This document shows, piece by piece, positions 1-7,330 of a stretch of DNA of 64,000 nucleotides. Source of the stretch: Acetobacteraceae bacterium (GTDB taxonomy: Bacteria > Pseudomonadota > Alphaproteobacteria > Acetobacterales > Acetobacteraceae). The position numbers and the translations under genes were made by a program. Every line of letters starts with the position of its first letter. Position 1 is the first letter of the stretch. Under the pieces are notes generated by a model. It made no database searches and was not told the origin of the DNA. It saw only the letters and a list, made by a program, of their open reading frames with translations. The DNA lies in the NCBI GenBank assembly GCA_024280945.1, contig JAMXLO010000146.1, positions 62,001 through 126,000 on the forward strand, given 5' to 3'.

Positions 1-375
1 AATGGCACCGACGATGTCCTTCGCCGTGCCAAGGCCTATGAGGCGGCGGGGGTCGATGCGTTGTTCTTTGCCGGCGGCATGACGCGCCAGCAGCTCGATG
101 CGATTTCGGACACCGTAAAGCTGCCGTTGATGCTTGGCGGTTCGGGGCGCGAACTGCAGGACCGCGATTATCTGGCAAGCCGCCGCGTTCGGATTGCACT
201 GCAGGGCCACCAACCGTTCTCCGCAGCAGTGCAGGCTGTGTACGACACGCTGAAGGCATTACGCGAGGGCACCAAGCCGAGCGATCTGCAGGGCATCGCC
301 TCAGCCGAAACGATGCGACGCGTCACGCGCGACGGCGATTACAAGAGCTGGACGGAAAGGTTCCTGGGAGGCTGA
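1..375 (+). CDS. PEP mutase / isocitrate lyase family protein, 3' part only
   Basis: The reading frame is open from the first base of the window, so the N-terminal half lies upstream. The visible ~124 residues include KAYEAAGVDALFFAGGMT and LPLMLGG, the late TIM-barrel part of the isocitrate lyase/phosphoenolpyruvate mutase superfamily (2-methylisocitrate lyase-like, carboxyphosphonate phosphorylmutase-like). These enzymes cleave or form C-C or P-C bonds in small 2-hydroxy or 2-keto acids with Mg2+. The catalytic loop is outside the window, so the substrate cannot be assigned. It ends with TGA at 373-375 and faces the minus-strand thioesterase 15 bp downstream. Family assignment is fairly secure; exact function is open. 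Confidence 0.75.
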   Translation, partial: NGTDDVLRRAKAYEAAGVDALFFAGGMTRQQLDAISDTVKLPLMLGGSGRELQDRDYLASRRVRIALQGHQPFSAAVQAVYDTLKALREGTKPSDLQGIASAETMRRVTRDGDYKSWTERFLGG

Positions 376-390
376 GGCCTCCCGTCTTCC

Positions 391-873
391 TCATGGCATT
401 CTTGCTCCACCCGGCATTGCGATCCGGCGACCCGTACCCTCTGGCGCTGGCCGGTCCCCGCAGGCTCGCACGGCGGCGCTGATCTTCTTCAACAGATCGG
501 CAGGGAATGGAGCGACCCGCCGTACCGACATATCGATATGCAGCGCGATCAGCTCCTGCGCGGCCACCCGATGGCCGTGCTCCGCATGGAACATTTCATG
601 GAAATAGTGCAATCGCTTGGTGTCCGCACCCAGCAGATACGGCACCACGCGCACCCGCTCCCCCACGCGGACCTCACGCTCGTACAACGTGTGCGTCTCA
701 GCGGTGAAAGTCGAATTGCCGGTCGCCTCGCGATAGGCCTGCCCTATGCCGAGAGCGTCATACAACAGGTCGGTCGCCTGATCGAACAGCACGACGTAAT
801 AGGCCAGGTTCAAGTGACCATTGGCATCGATCCACTCCGGCAGCACCAGGCCTTCAAGCTGCGGCATTTCCAT
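391..873 (-). CDS. thioesterase-family (4HBT-like) protein
   Basis: About 160 residues. The N-terminal motif PEWIDANGHLNLAYYVVLFD is typical of hotdog-fold acyl-CoA thioesterases of the YbgC/FadM type (D-x-N/Y-G-H-x-N-x-x-Y-y). These hydrolyse acyl-CoA thioesters, and some relatives act on betainyl- or carnityl-CoA. The frame stays open upstream of 873; an ATG at 925-927 would add 18 residues and would overlap the ATG of the divergent transporter. I prefer the ATG at 873 or 867 because the conserved domain starts immediately after it. No strong ribosome binding site decides between them. The C-terminus carries about 25 residues beyond the fold. Confidence 0.7.
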   Translation of the reverse strand: MEMPQLEGLVLPEWIDANGHLNLAYYVVLFDQATDLLYDALGIGQAYREATGNSTFTAETHTLYEREVRVGERVRVVPYLLGADTKRLHYFHEMFHAEHGHRVAAQELIALHIDMSVRRVAPFPADLLKKISAAVRACGDRPAPEGTGRRIAMPGGARMP

Positions 874-925
874 CGGCGGCACATTGTTGACGAACTGACC
901 CAGGGTCAAGCACACAGCAGACAAC

Positions 926-2518
926 ATGTCAGAAGTCCGGGTCGGACAGATGGGGGTGACCGACGGGTTGCCTCCGCGAGAGCGGCGGCGTGCCATGCTC
1001 GCCGTGGCGATCGCCATTGCGATGTCTGTCCTCGTCACGTCGCTTGCCAACATTGCGCTGCCGACCATCGCACATGACCTGAACGCAACGCCTGCGGCCT
1101 CGATCTGGGTGGTGAACGCCTACCAGCTCGCGGTCACCGTCACGCTGCTGCCCTTTGCCTCGATCGGCGACATCTATGGCCACCGGCGCGTCTATATCTG
1201 GGGCCTTGCGGTCTACACCGCTGCATCCTTGTTATGCGCGATCGCGCCCTCGCTGCCAGTCCTGGTGATCGGACGGGTGCTGCAGGGTTTCGGCGGCGCC
1301 GGCATCATGAGCGTCAACGGTGCCCTGGTGCGCTTCATTTTCCCGCGCAACGAGCTGGGACGAGGGATCGGCTTCAACGCACTGGTCGTCGCCGGATCAT
1401 CGGCCGCCGGTCCATCCGTCGCCGCCGCTGTGATGTCGGTGTTCTCCTGGCCTTGGCTGTTCGCGCTGCAGGTGCCTGCCGGTATCGCCGCCCTCTGGAT
1501 GTCGCATCGCTTCCTGCCGTCGACCCCACGCACGAATCACTCATTCGATCCTCTCAGCGCGGTCATGAATGCCGTGACCTTCGGGCTGTTCATCACTGCG
1601 CTGGATGGCATCGGGCGCGGGCAAGGCGCCGCTACGGTGCTGATCGAACTCGGTGTCAGCATCACCGTCGGCTGGTTCTTCGTGCACCGGCAATACACCT
1701 TGCCGGCGCCGATGCTGCCGGTCGATCTATTCCGTCGGCCGGTCTTCGCGCTGTCGGTGGCGACGGCGATCTGCGCACACGCTGCGCAGCTTGTCGCCTT
1801 TGTCGCACTGCCATTCTACTTTCAGTACGTCAGTGGCCTCTCGCCGATCCAGATCGGCATATTGATCACGCCATGGCCCGCCGCATTGGTCGTAATGGCA
1901 CCGATCGCTGGACGTCTGGCCGACCGCTACTCGGCGGGCCTGCTCGGAGGGCTCGGGCTTTTCGTCATGACGCTGGGTCTGTTGTTGGTTCTGTTCCTGC
2001 CCCATCGACCAGCGCAGCTGGACGTTGCCTGGCGCCTCGCTGTCTGTGGCATCGGGTTCGGCTTCTTCCAGTCGCCCAACAACCGCCTGATGATCGCCAG
2101 TGCACCCCGCGACCGCGCTGGGGCGGGCAGCGGGATGCTGTCGACGTCGCGGCTACTTGGTCAGACAACCGGCAGTGCGCTCGTTGCTCTGCTGCTCGGT
2201 CTGACGCACGACACTAACAACGGCGTGGAGTTGGGCACGCGGCTCGCCATCGGTATGGCCGCCGCATTCTCCGGCATCGCGATGATCCTGAGTACGCTGC
2301 GCCTGCGCCGACCGCAGTCCCAATCAGCCAGGGCCGGCCTTGGCGAACGAAGCAACAGAATGTCCCTCTTCGATCCCGTCAAGCGTTCCCGCGAAAGTGG
2401 AAAGCCGGCGCGTTCGGAAGTACAGACGGATGGGCTGGATCCCCGTCTGCGTGGGGATGACGAAACGGAACGCGCGGGGCCTGCTAGAAGCCCACCCGAT
2501 CGCCGCCCTTCAGCTTGA
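926..2518 (+). CDS. MFS transporter, DHA2 (14-TM, EmrB/QacA) type
   Basis: About 530 residues, the length of DHA2 drug/proton antiporters. Early motifs are SLANIALPTIAHDL and the motif-A-like GDIYGHRRVY loop, and RVLQGFGGAGIMSVNG matches motif C-like glycine-rich helices. It should be an inner-membrane efflux or uptake pump; the substrate is unknown. The start may be ATG 926 or ATG 950; neither has a clear Shine-Dalgarno. The last ~45 residues are not transporter-like: they are translated from an intergenic palindromic repeat (about 2386-2462), and the stop lies 35 bp inside the 3' end of the convergent BKACE gene. The functional protein probably ends near residue 480. Confidence 0.85.
   Translation: MSEVRVGQMGVTDGLPPRERRRAMLAVAIAIAMSVLVTSLANIALPTIAHDLNATPAASIWVVNAYQLAVTVTLLPFASIGDIYGHRRVYIWGLAVYTAASLLCAIAPSLPVLVIGRVLQGFGGAGIMSVNGALVRFIFPRNELGRGIGFNALVVAGSSAAGPSVAAAVMSVFSWPWLFALQVPAGIAALWMSHRFLPSTPRTNHSFDPLSAVMNAVTFGLFITALDGIGRGQGAATVLIELGVSITVGWFFVHRQYTLPAPMLPVDLFRRPVFALSVATAICAHAAQLVAFVALPFYFQYVSGLSPIQIGILITPWPAALVVMAPIAGRLADRYSAGLLGGLGLFVMTLGLLLVLFLPHRPAQLDVAWRLAVCGIGFGFFQSPNNRLMIASAPRDRAGAGSGMLSTSRLLGQTTGSALVALLLGLTHDTNNGVELGTRLAIGMAAAFSGIAMILSTLRLRRPQSQSARAGLGERSNRMSLFDPVKRSRESGKPARSEVQTDGLDPRLRGDDETERAGPARSPPDRRPSA
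2386..2462. repeat. REP/GxxExxY-like palindromic intergenic repeat element
   Basis: Two hairpin arms are visible. One is TTCC-N9-GGAA at 2386-2402 (ttcccgcgaaagtggaa). The other is ATCCCC-gtctgcgt-GGGGAT at 2439-2458. On the minus strand the second reads gtcatccccacgcagacgg, the familiar proteobacterial dispersed repeat that ends in GGGATGAC. It lies inside the 3' end of the MFS open frame and has extended that frame. Only this one copy was recognised in the window. Confidence 0.6.
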
Positions 2519-3410
2519 GTATCTCGCGGGCCTCCTTCGGCGAGGCGATCTCCAGACTCAGTTCTTCCAGGATACGTCGGATCTTCGCCACCTGCTCGGC
2601 GTTCGACTTCGCCAGCGCGCCGCGCCCAATGTAGAGACTGTCCTCCAGACCGACCCGCACGTTGCCGCCGAGTATGCCGGCCATGGTGGTGAATGCCATC
2701 TGATGTCGTCCTGCTGCCAGTACCGACCAGACATAGGCATCGCCGAAGAGCTTGTCCGCGGTCTCCTTCATGAACAGCAGGTTGCGCGGATCCGCCCCGA
2801 TGCCGCCCAGAATGCCAAAAATTGTCTGCACGAACAGCGGCGGTTCGACGATTTTCTGATCGAGACAGTAGGCCAGATTGTAAAGATGCCCGACGTCGTA
2901 GCATTCAAACTCGAAGCGGGTGCCATGCGCCTTCCCCAGGCGTTCGACGATACCGGCGATATCACGAAACGTGTTGCGGAAGATGTGGTCGTCGGTGCGG
3001 TCGAGATACGGCTTCTCCCAGGCATGCTTCCACGTCTTCACCCGGTCACCGGCGCGGGCGATGTTGAAGTTCATGCTGCCCATGTTGAGGCTGCACATCT
3101 CGGGCTTTGCCAACAGCGGCGCAGCAAGGCGATCGTCCAGCGTCATGTTGAGGCCGCCGCCCGTCGTGATGTTCACCACGGCATCCACGTTCTGCTTGAT
3201 GACCGGCAGGAAGCGCATGAACACTGCTGGATCCGGTGTCGGCTCCCCGGTCTGCGGGTCGCGCGCGTGCAGGTGAATGATCGCCGCACCGGCCTCAGCC
3301 GCTTCGATCGAAGAACGCCCGATCTCTTCAGGTGTGATCGGCAGATAATCCGACATACTCGGCGTGTGGATCGCGCCCGTAACAGCGCAGCTGATGATCA
3401 CCTTCGCCAT
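2484..3410 (-). CDS. BKACE family beta-keto acid cleavage enzyme (DUF849)
   Basis: 308 residues starting MAKVIISCAVTGAIHTPSMS, matching the start of 3-keto-5-aminohexanoate cleavage enzyme (Kce) and other BKACE proteins. The Zn2+-binding pair is H46 and H48 in IIHLHARDP. Members condense a beta-keto acid with acetyl-CoA to give acetoacetate plus a new CoA ester, for example in lysine or carnitine breakdown. The ATG at 3410 is preceded by a strong GGAGGGAGA. Upstream in-frame codons to 3521 look non-coding. The gene is divergent from the flavin monooxygenase at 3548 across 137 bp. The substrate cannot be read from the sequence. Confidence 0.9.
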   Translation of the reverse strand: MAKVIISCAVTGAIHTPSMSDYLPITPEEIGRSSIEAAEAGAAIIHLHARDPQTGEPTPDPAVFMRFLPVIKQNVDAVVNITTGGGLNMTLDDRLAAPLLAKPEMCSLNMGSMNFNIARAGDRVKTWKHAWEKPYLDRTDDHIFRNTFRDIAGIVERLGKAHGTRFEFECYDVGHLYNLAYCLDQKIVEPPLFVQTIFGILGGIGADPRNLLFMKETADKLFGDAYVWSVLAAGRHQMAFTTMAGILGGNVRVGLEDSLYIGRGALAKSNAEQVAKIRRILEELSLEIASPKEAREILKLKGGDRVGF

Positions 3411-3547
3411 GGTCTCCCTCCACGAAGCTCCTGCCGGCAATGTGCACCCTGCGTGCGCTCCAGGCCAGCCGCGGCCGTGGCGTTGGGGGTACTGAATAGA
3501 CACTGGCGGGGATTGCCCCATTGCGCTTGCAATGACACCAATAGGGC

Positions 3548-4579
3548 ATGCTGAGATTATCCGTCCTCGACCAATCGACGGTTGTCACTGGCCGCTCGCC
3601 GGCCAGTTCGATCCGCGAGAGCCTGGCGCTGGCGAAGCATTGCGAGGCGCTGGGTTACTCGCGCTATTGGTGCGCCGAACACCATAATTCGGTGAGCCAG
3701 GCCGGCACCGCGCCCGAGATCCTGATCAGCGCGATCGCTGCCACGACGACGCGTATTCGCATTGGTTCGGCCGGGGTCATGCTGCCGCACTATTCCAGTC
3801 TGAAGGTGGCCGAGCAGTTCCGCGTCATCGAAGCGATTGCTCCCGGACGGGTCGATCTTGGCGTGGGGCGTGCGCCAGGATCCGATGGACGCACCGCGTT
3901 TGCACTGAACCCGCTGGCGGAGACAGCAGCCGATCATTTTCCGGCGCAGGTGCGCGATCTGCTGGCCTGGCTCAAAGGTGAGAAGCTGGTAGAAGGCCAT
4001 CCCTTCCGGGACATCGTCGCGCAGCCGCAAGGCGCGACCGTGCCGGAGGTATGGATACTCGGCAGTTCGGACTACGGACCGCAGGTTGCGGCCTATTTTG
4101 GCCTGCCGTTCTGCTTCGCGCATTTCATCACCGATGGACGCGGCGTCGCGGAGGCGATGTCGGTCTACCGCGAGAACTATCGGCCGAGCGAACGCTTCCC
4201 GCAGCCTTACGGCGCGTTGTGTGTGTGGGCGATGGCGGCGGAGACCGAAGCGGAAGCGGCGCGACTGTTCCGCTCACGCGAGATGTGGCGGCTTGGACGT
4301 GACCGCGGGATCTTTGCACCATTGCCATCGCCGCAGGAGGCTGCGTCGTATGCGTATTCCGCAGCAGAGCTGCAGCGCCTCCAGCGGGTGCGCGCGCGAG
4401 CAATCTATGGGACGGCGGGCGCTGTTGCCGACAAGCTGCGTGCGCTTGCAGCCGAGCACGGTGTGGATGAGATCGCCATTCTAACGACCTTGCATGATCC
4501 GGAGGCGCGGCGCCTGTCGTACACGCTGCTGGCGCAGGAGCTCGCACTGGCGCAACACGTATCACTGGCCGCGGAATAG
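3548..4579 (+). CDS. LLM-class flavin-dependent oxidoreductase (MsnO8-type)
   Basis: 343 residues with the luciferase-like TIM-barrel signature. The N-terminus LSVLDQSTV, the YWCAEHHNS motif and RIGSAGVMLPHYSSLKVAEQ are typical of the MsnO8/'alkanal monooxygenase alpha chain-like' group. Such proteins use reduced FMN or F420 to oxidise organic substrates; physiological substrates of this group are mostly unknown. ATG at 3548. It is followed after 12 bp by a YciI-family gene on the same strand, so the two probably form an operon. Confidence 0.85.
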   Translation: MLRLSVLDQSTVVTGRSPASSIRESLALAKHCEALGYSRYWCAEHHNSVSQAGTAPEILISAIAATTTRIRIGSAGVMLPHYSSLKVAEQFRVIEAIAPGRVDLGVGRAPGSDGRTAFALNPLAETAADHFPAQVRDLLAWLKGEKLVEGHPFRDIVAQPQGATVPEVWILGSSDYGPQVAAYFGLPFCFAHFITDGRGVAEAMSVYRENYRPSERFPQPYGALCVWAMAAETEAEAARLFRSREMWRLGRDRGIFAPLPSPQEAASYAYSAAELQRLQRVRARAIYGTAGAVADKLRALAAEHGVDEIAILTTLHDPEARRLSYTLLAQELALAQHVSLAAE

Positions 4580-4591
4580 AGGAGACAGCGC

Positions 4592-4900
4592 ATGCCGCAA
4601 TTTCTGGTAACGATCTACGATGGAACTGACGCCGAGGCACCCGCGCGGCGGCAAGCTACGCGACCGGCGCACCTGGATGGGCTGAAGGGCAATGTCACCA
4701 GCGGCAAGCTGGTCTTTGGCGGCCCGATCTTTGATGAGGCGCAAAACCCCATCGGATCGTTCCTGCTGGCGGACTGCGCTGACCGCGCTGAACTGGATGC
4801 GATGATTGCCAATGATCCATATACAAGGGGTGGTGTCTGGCAGCGCGTGGACGTGAAGCAGGTGCGGCTGGTGGTGCAGGACGGCCGGATCACGCCCTAG
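4592..4900 (+). CDS. YciI family protein
   Basis: 102 residues with a ferredoxin-like fold signature: MPQFLVTIYDGT, an early RPAHLDGLK segment, and GGPIFDEAQNPIGSFLLADC followed by NDPYTRGGVWQRVDVKQV. YciI proteins are small alpha-beta barrels sometimes acting as dehydrochlorinases or muconolactone-isomerase-like enzymes; most have no known role. A GAGGAGACAGCGC ribosome binding site precedes ATG 4592. It is probably co-transcribed with the LLM monooxygenase. Its stop overlaps the stop of the minus-strand membrane protein by 11 bp. Confidence 0.85.
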   Translation: MPQFLVTIYDGTDAEAPARRQATRPAHLDGLKGNVTSGKLVFGGPIFDEAQNPIGSFLLADCADRAELDAMIANDPYTRGGVWQRVDVKQVRLVVQDGRITP

Positions 4901-5177
4901 GCCACCCCCCTCTGGGCCACCCCCCCCTGGGCCAGCTACGTTGCCGCGCACGCCAGAGCTGGTAGCGAAATGCCAGCCAGGCGATCAGAGCGGCAACCAC
5001 CACGACCGGAATCAAAATCAGCGCAAACCACAGCGCAAATGCGGCCACCGCGAGAGCGCCCGCAGCGACTGCAATGACCACCGCCCAGGCAAAGACGCGC
5101 GCCGCGATCGGCGGACGCTGCGGGCGATAGCTGCCGTCAGGCAACAACTCGATTTGTGGCGGTCGGCGATCACTCAT
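4890..5177 (-). CDS. small two-helix membrane protein, unknown function
   Basis: 95 residues from MSDRRPPQIELLPDGSYR. A soluble proline-rich N-terminus (~25 residues) is followed by a long hydrophobic stretch (residues ~30-70) that can form two membrane helices, then a basic tail. The tail ends in a repeated PRGGW unit encoded by a short C-rich tandem repeat at about 4900-4935. The gene overlaps the stop of the convergent YciI gene. Alternative ATG at 5186 adds three residues. I do not recognise a family. Codon use and the membrane pattern make it likely real. Confidence 0.65.
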   Translation of the reverse strand: MSDRRPPQIELLPDGSYRPQRPPIAARVFAWAVVIAVAAGALAVAAFALWFALILIPVVVVAALIAWLAFRYQLWRARQRSWPRGGWPRGGWPRA

Positions 5178-5248
5178 GCGTGCCATAGTTGGCGCGCCTG
5201 TACGACTGGTTCAAGGTGATTGCCGGCGGGATCAACGGAGGCACAATC

Positions 5249-6217
5249 GTGAAAGTCGGACTGTTCCTGAACACGCAATTCCAGCCGGGCCAGTCAGTGG
5301 CCGGGCACCTGCCGGATCTGGTGACGCAAACTCACGCAGCACGAGAGGCGGGTTTCAAGTCGCTGTGGTTCCCTCACCACTATCTGACGGGGCCGCTGCA
5401 AATGCTGCAGATCGTTCCGATGATGGCGTATCTCGCGCAGCATGCCGAAGGGATGCAGATCGGCCCGAACATCCTGATCCTGCCGTTGCTCAACCCGGTG
5501 CATGTGGCGGAGGAATCAGCAACGCTCGATGTGCTCACCGGCGGCAACTACGTGCTTGGCGTCGGGCTCGGCTATCGCGACGGCGAGTTCGCCGCGTTCA
5601 ATACGTCGTTAAAGGAACGCGCCCCACGCCTGGAGGAGAGTATCGCGCTGATCCGCCGGCTGTGGAGCGGCGGGAAGGTCACGCACAAAGGCCGCTTCTA
5701 CCAAGTGGATGATCTCGCGATTGGACTGAAGCCGGTTCGGGATGGCGGACCGCCGATCTGGATGGCGGGAACAGCCCATGCCGCCATCCAACGTGCCGCG
5801 AGATTGGCCGATGCATGGATGATCGTGCCCAGCACGCCTCTCGCTCAGCTGGCCGAACAGATGCGGGTGTATCGTGCTGCGCTGGCTGGCCGTGTACCCG
5901 ACTGCTTCCCGATTGTTCGTGAGTGCTATGTCGGCGCGGACCACAGGACGGCGCTCGATGAGTGCCGCGATGCGCTGCAGTACAAGTACAATGCCTATGC
6001 GTCATGGGGACTCGCGGATCGGCAGCCGCAGGCATTCGAAGAGCTTGTGCGCGATCGCTTCATCATCGGCGACGCGGTGTTTGTGAAGGAAGAGATCGCG
6101 CGCTATCGCGAGGCGCTTGGGGTCGATCACTTCATGATGCGCTGCCACTGGCCCGGGCTCGCCTTCGACAAGGCACTCGGCAGCATCAGGCGCCTGGGGG
6201 AAATCTTTGCTGCGTAA
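5249..6217 (+). CDS. LLM-class flavin-dependent oxidoreductase
   Basis: 322 residues. The GTG at 5249 follows a ggagg (5236-5240) and gives KVGLFLNTQFQPGQ, the expected first beta strand; the frame is open further upstream to 5189 without family support. Luciferase-like motifs include LWFPHHYLTGP, NILILPLLNPVHVAEE and GLGYRDGEFAAF. It should be an FMN- or F420-dependent monooxygenase or dehydrogenase on an unknown substrate. It is a different subfamily from the LLM gene at 3548. A hairpin at 6232-6254 just after the stop may end its transcript. Confidence 0.85.
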   Translation: MKVGLFLNTQFQPGQSVAGHLPDLVTQTHAAREAGFKSLWFPHHYLTGPLQMLQIVPMMAYLAQHAEGMQIGPNILILPLLNPVHVAEESATLDVLTGGNYVLGVGLGYRDGEFAAFNTSLKERAPRLEESIALIRRLWSGGKVTHKGRFYQVDDLAIGLKPVRDGGPPIWMAGTAHAAIQRAARLADAWMIVPSTPLAQLAEQMRVYRAALAGRVPDCFPIVRECYVGADHRTALDECRDALQYKYNAYASWGLADRQPQAFEELVRDRFIIGDAVFVKEEIARYREALGVDHFMMRCHWPGLAFDKALGSIRRLGEIFAA

Positions 6218-6231
6218 CGCGATACGCATAA

Positions 6232-6254
6232 GCCGGAGCCGTCTTTGCTCCGGC
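6232..6254 (+). terminator. hairpin after the LLM oxidoreductase gene
   Basis: Perfect 8-bp stem gccggagc / gctccggc with a 7-base loop, starting 14 bp after the stop at 6217. There is no T run after it, so if it terminates it would be a weak intrinsic or Rho-assisted site. Confidence 0.45.
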
Positions 6255-6378
6255 GCCGCGTGTTCTATCCGCTAGACGTCATGTTCCCGGCGTGGGGTCG
6301 GTGGTCCGCCCCTTCGTGCGGTAGAGAACGAGGTTGCTCGGACAGACCGAGCAGAGCCTCACGCACGGAGGACGGACC

Positions 6379-6552
6379 ATGGGAGAGTATAGCGAATTGT
6401 TCGTGGCGTTCGATGTCGCGAAGAAGAAGCACGCGGTGGCGATCGCCGAAGGCGGGCGGCGAGGCGAAATTCGGTTTGTTGGCGAAATCGAGAACAGCCC
6501 GGCAACCGGTGGGGAACTCCCGTCGCCAGTTATGTGGCCAGGCAGCACCTGA
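6379..6552 (+). pseudogene. IS110-family transposase, N-terminal remnant
   Basis: The frame beginning MGEYSELFVAFDVAKKKHAV and continuing through RRGEIRFVGEIEN matches the start of IS110/IS1111 DEDD transposases, with the first catalytic Asp in FDVAKKKHAV. After ~45 residues the similarity stops at NSPATG and the frame closes at 6552, where a full protein would run 300-400 residues. The noncoding stretch upstream (about 6290-6378) may be part of the element's left end. About 200 bp downstream to 6750 have no recognisable transposase in any frame and may hold the opposite end. The remnant cannot be active. Confidence 0.65.
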
Positions 6553-6750
6553 CGCCCGTCCTCTAGACCGAAGAAAGCCCCGGGACGAGCATACGGAATG
6601 CGGTAGCCAACCCGCGGATAAGAGCCTGATCAACCGTCGTCTACCGCCCCATCTCCAGCTCTGTGCAGCCGCATTGATGAACAACTGCTACGCAATGCGC
6701 CCGGCAGGCGCACTATCACGCTTTCACGGCTTGACCGGGAACATAAGAGA

Positions 6751-7311
6751 CTAGCCCTGCCAGACAGAGACAAGATCCTGCACCTGCGGCCGGGCTGCCG
6801 GCGAGCCGCCGCCGATCTGCGTACCGAGATACAGGAAGCCAACGATCTCGTTGTCCGGGTCGAGACCGAAGGCCTGCTTGACCTTAGCGTCGTAAGCAGG
6901 TGCACCGGTTTTCCACATGGCACCGTAGCCCTGCGCGCGTGCGGCGAGCATGATGTTCTCGGCGGCGGCGGCGGCTGAAACCAGTTGCTCCACGTCGGGG
7001 ATCTTGTGGCCGCGATGGATGGCTGCCGCCGCGACCACGATGACCGGGGCGCGCATTGCCTTTTCGCGTTCGCGCTGCAGCGCCTCGGCCGATGCGCCAG
7101 GGTCCATGCGGCGCAGGCAGTCGGCCATCAGTTCGCCGAACTCTTCGCGCTTGGGTTCGGGGATTACAACGAACCGCCAGGGCCGCAGCCGACCGTGATC
7201 CGGCGCCCGCAGCGCGCTCTGGAACATTTTCTCCAGTTCGGCCTGGCCAGGACCTGGTGACGCCAGCTTCGTTGCGGACTCACGGCCGACCAGCAGTTCC
7301 AGCGCATCCAT
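6751..7311 (-). CDS. nitroreductase family protein (YdjA-like)
   Basis: 186 residues from MDALELLVGRESATKL. FMN-binding features of the small NfsB/YdjA class are visible: ALRAPDHGRLRPWRFVVI near residues 33-50, the AENIMLAARAQGYGAMW segment and the C-terminal IVGFLYLGT. Such enzymes reduce nitro compounds, quinones or flavins with NAD(P)H. ATG at 7311 lies 19 bp after the stop of the upstream persulfide dioxygenase-rhodanese gene on the same strand, so they probably share a transcript. The frame remains open upstream but inside that neighbour. Confidence 0.85.
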   Translation of the reverse strand: MDALELLVGRESATKLASPGPGQAELEKMFQSALRAPDHGRLRPWRFVVIPEPKREEFGELMADCLRRMDPGASAEALQREREKAMRAPVIVVAAAAIHRGHKIPDVEQLVSAAAAAENIMLAARAQGYGAMWKTGAPAYDAKVKQAFGLDPDNEIVGFLYLGTQIGGGSPAARPQVQDLVSVWQG

Positions 7312-7330
7312 TTTGGACCCTCCCAACGGA

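Noticed and set aside
2340-3554. 404-codon plus-strand open frame across the BKACE gene.
   Set aside because: Antisense to a protein with intact catalytic motifs; composition unlike a real protein.
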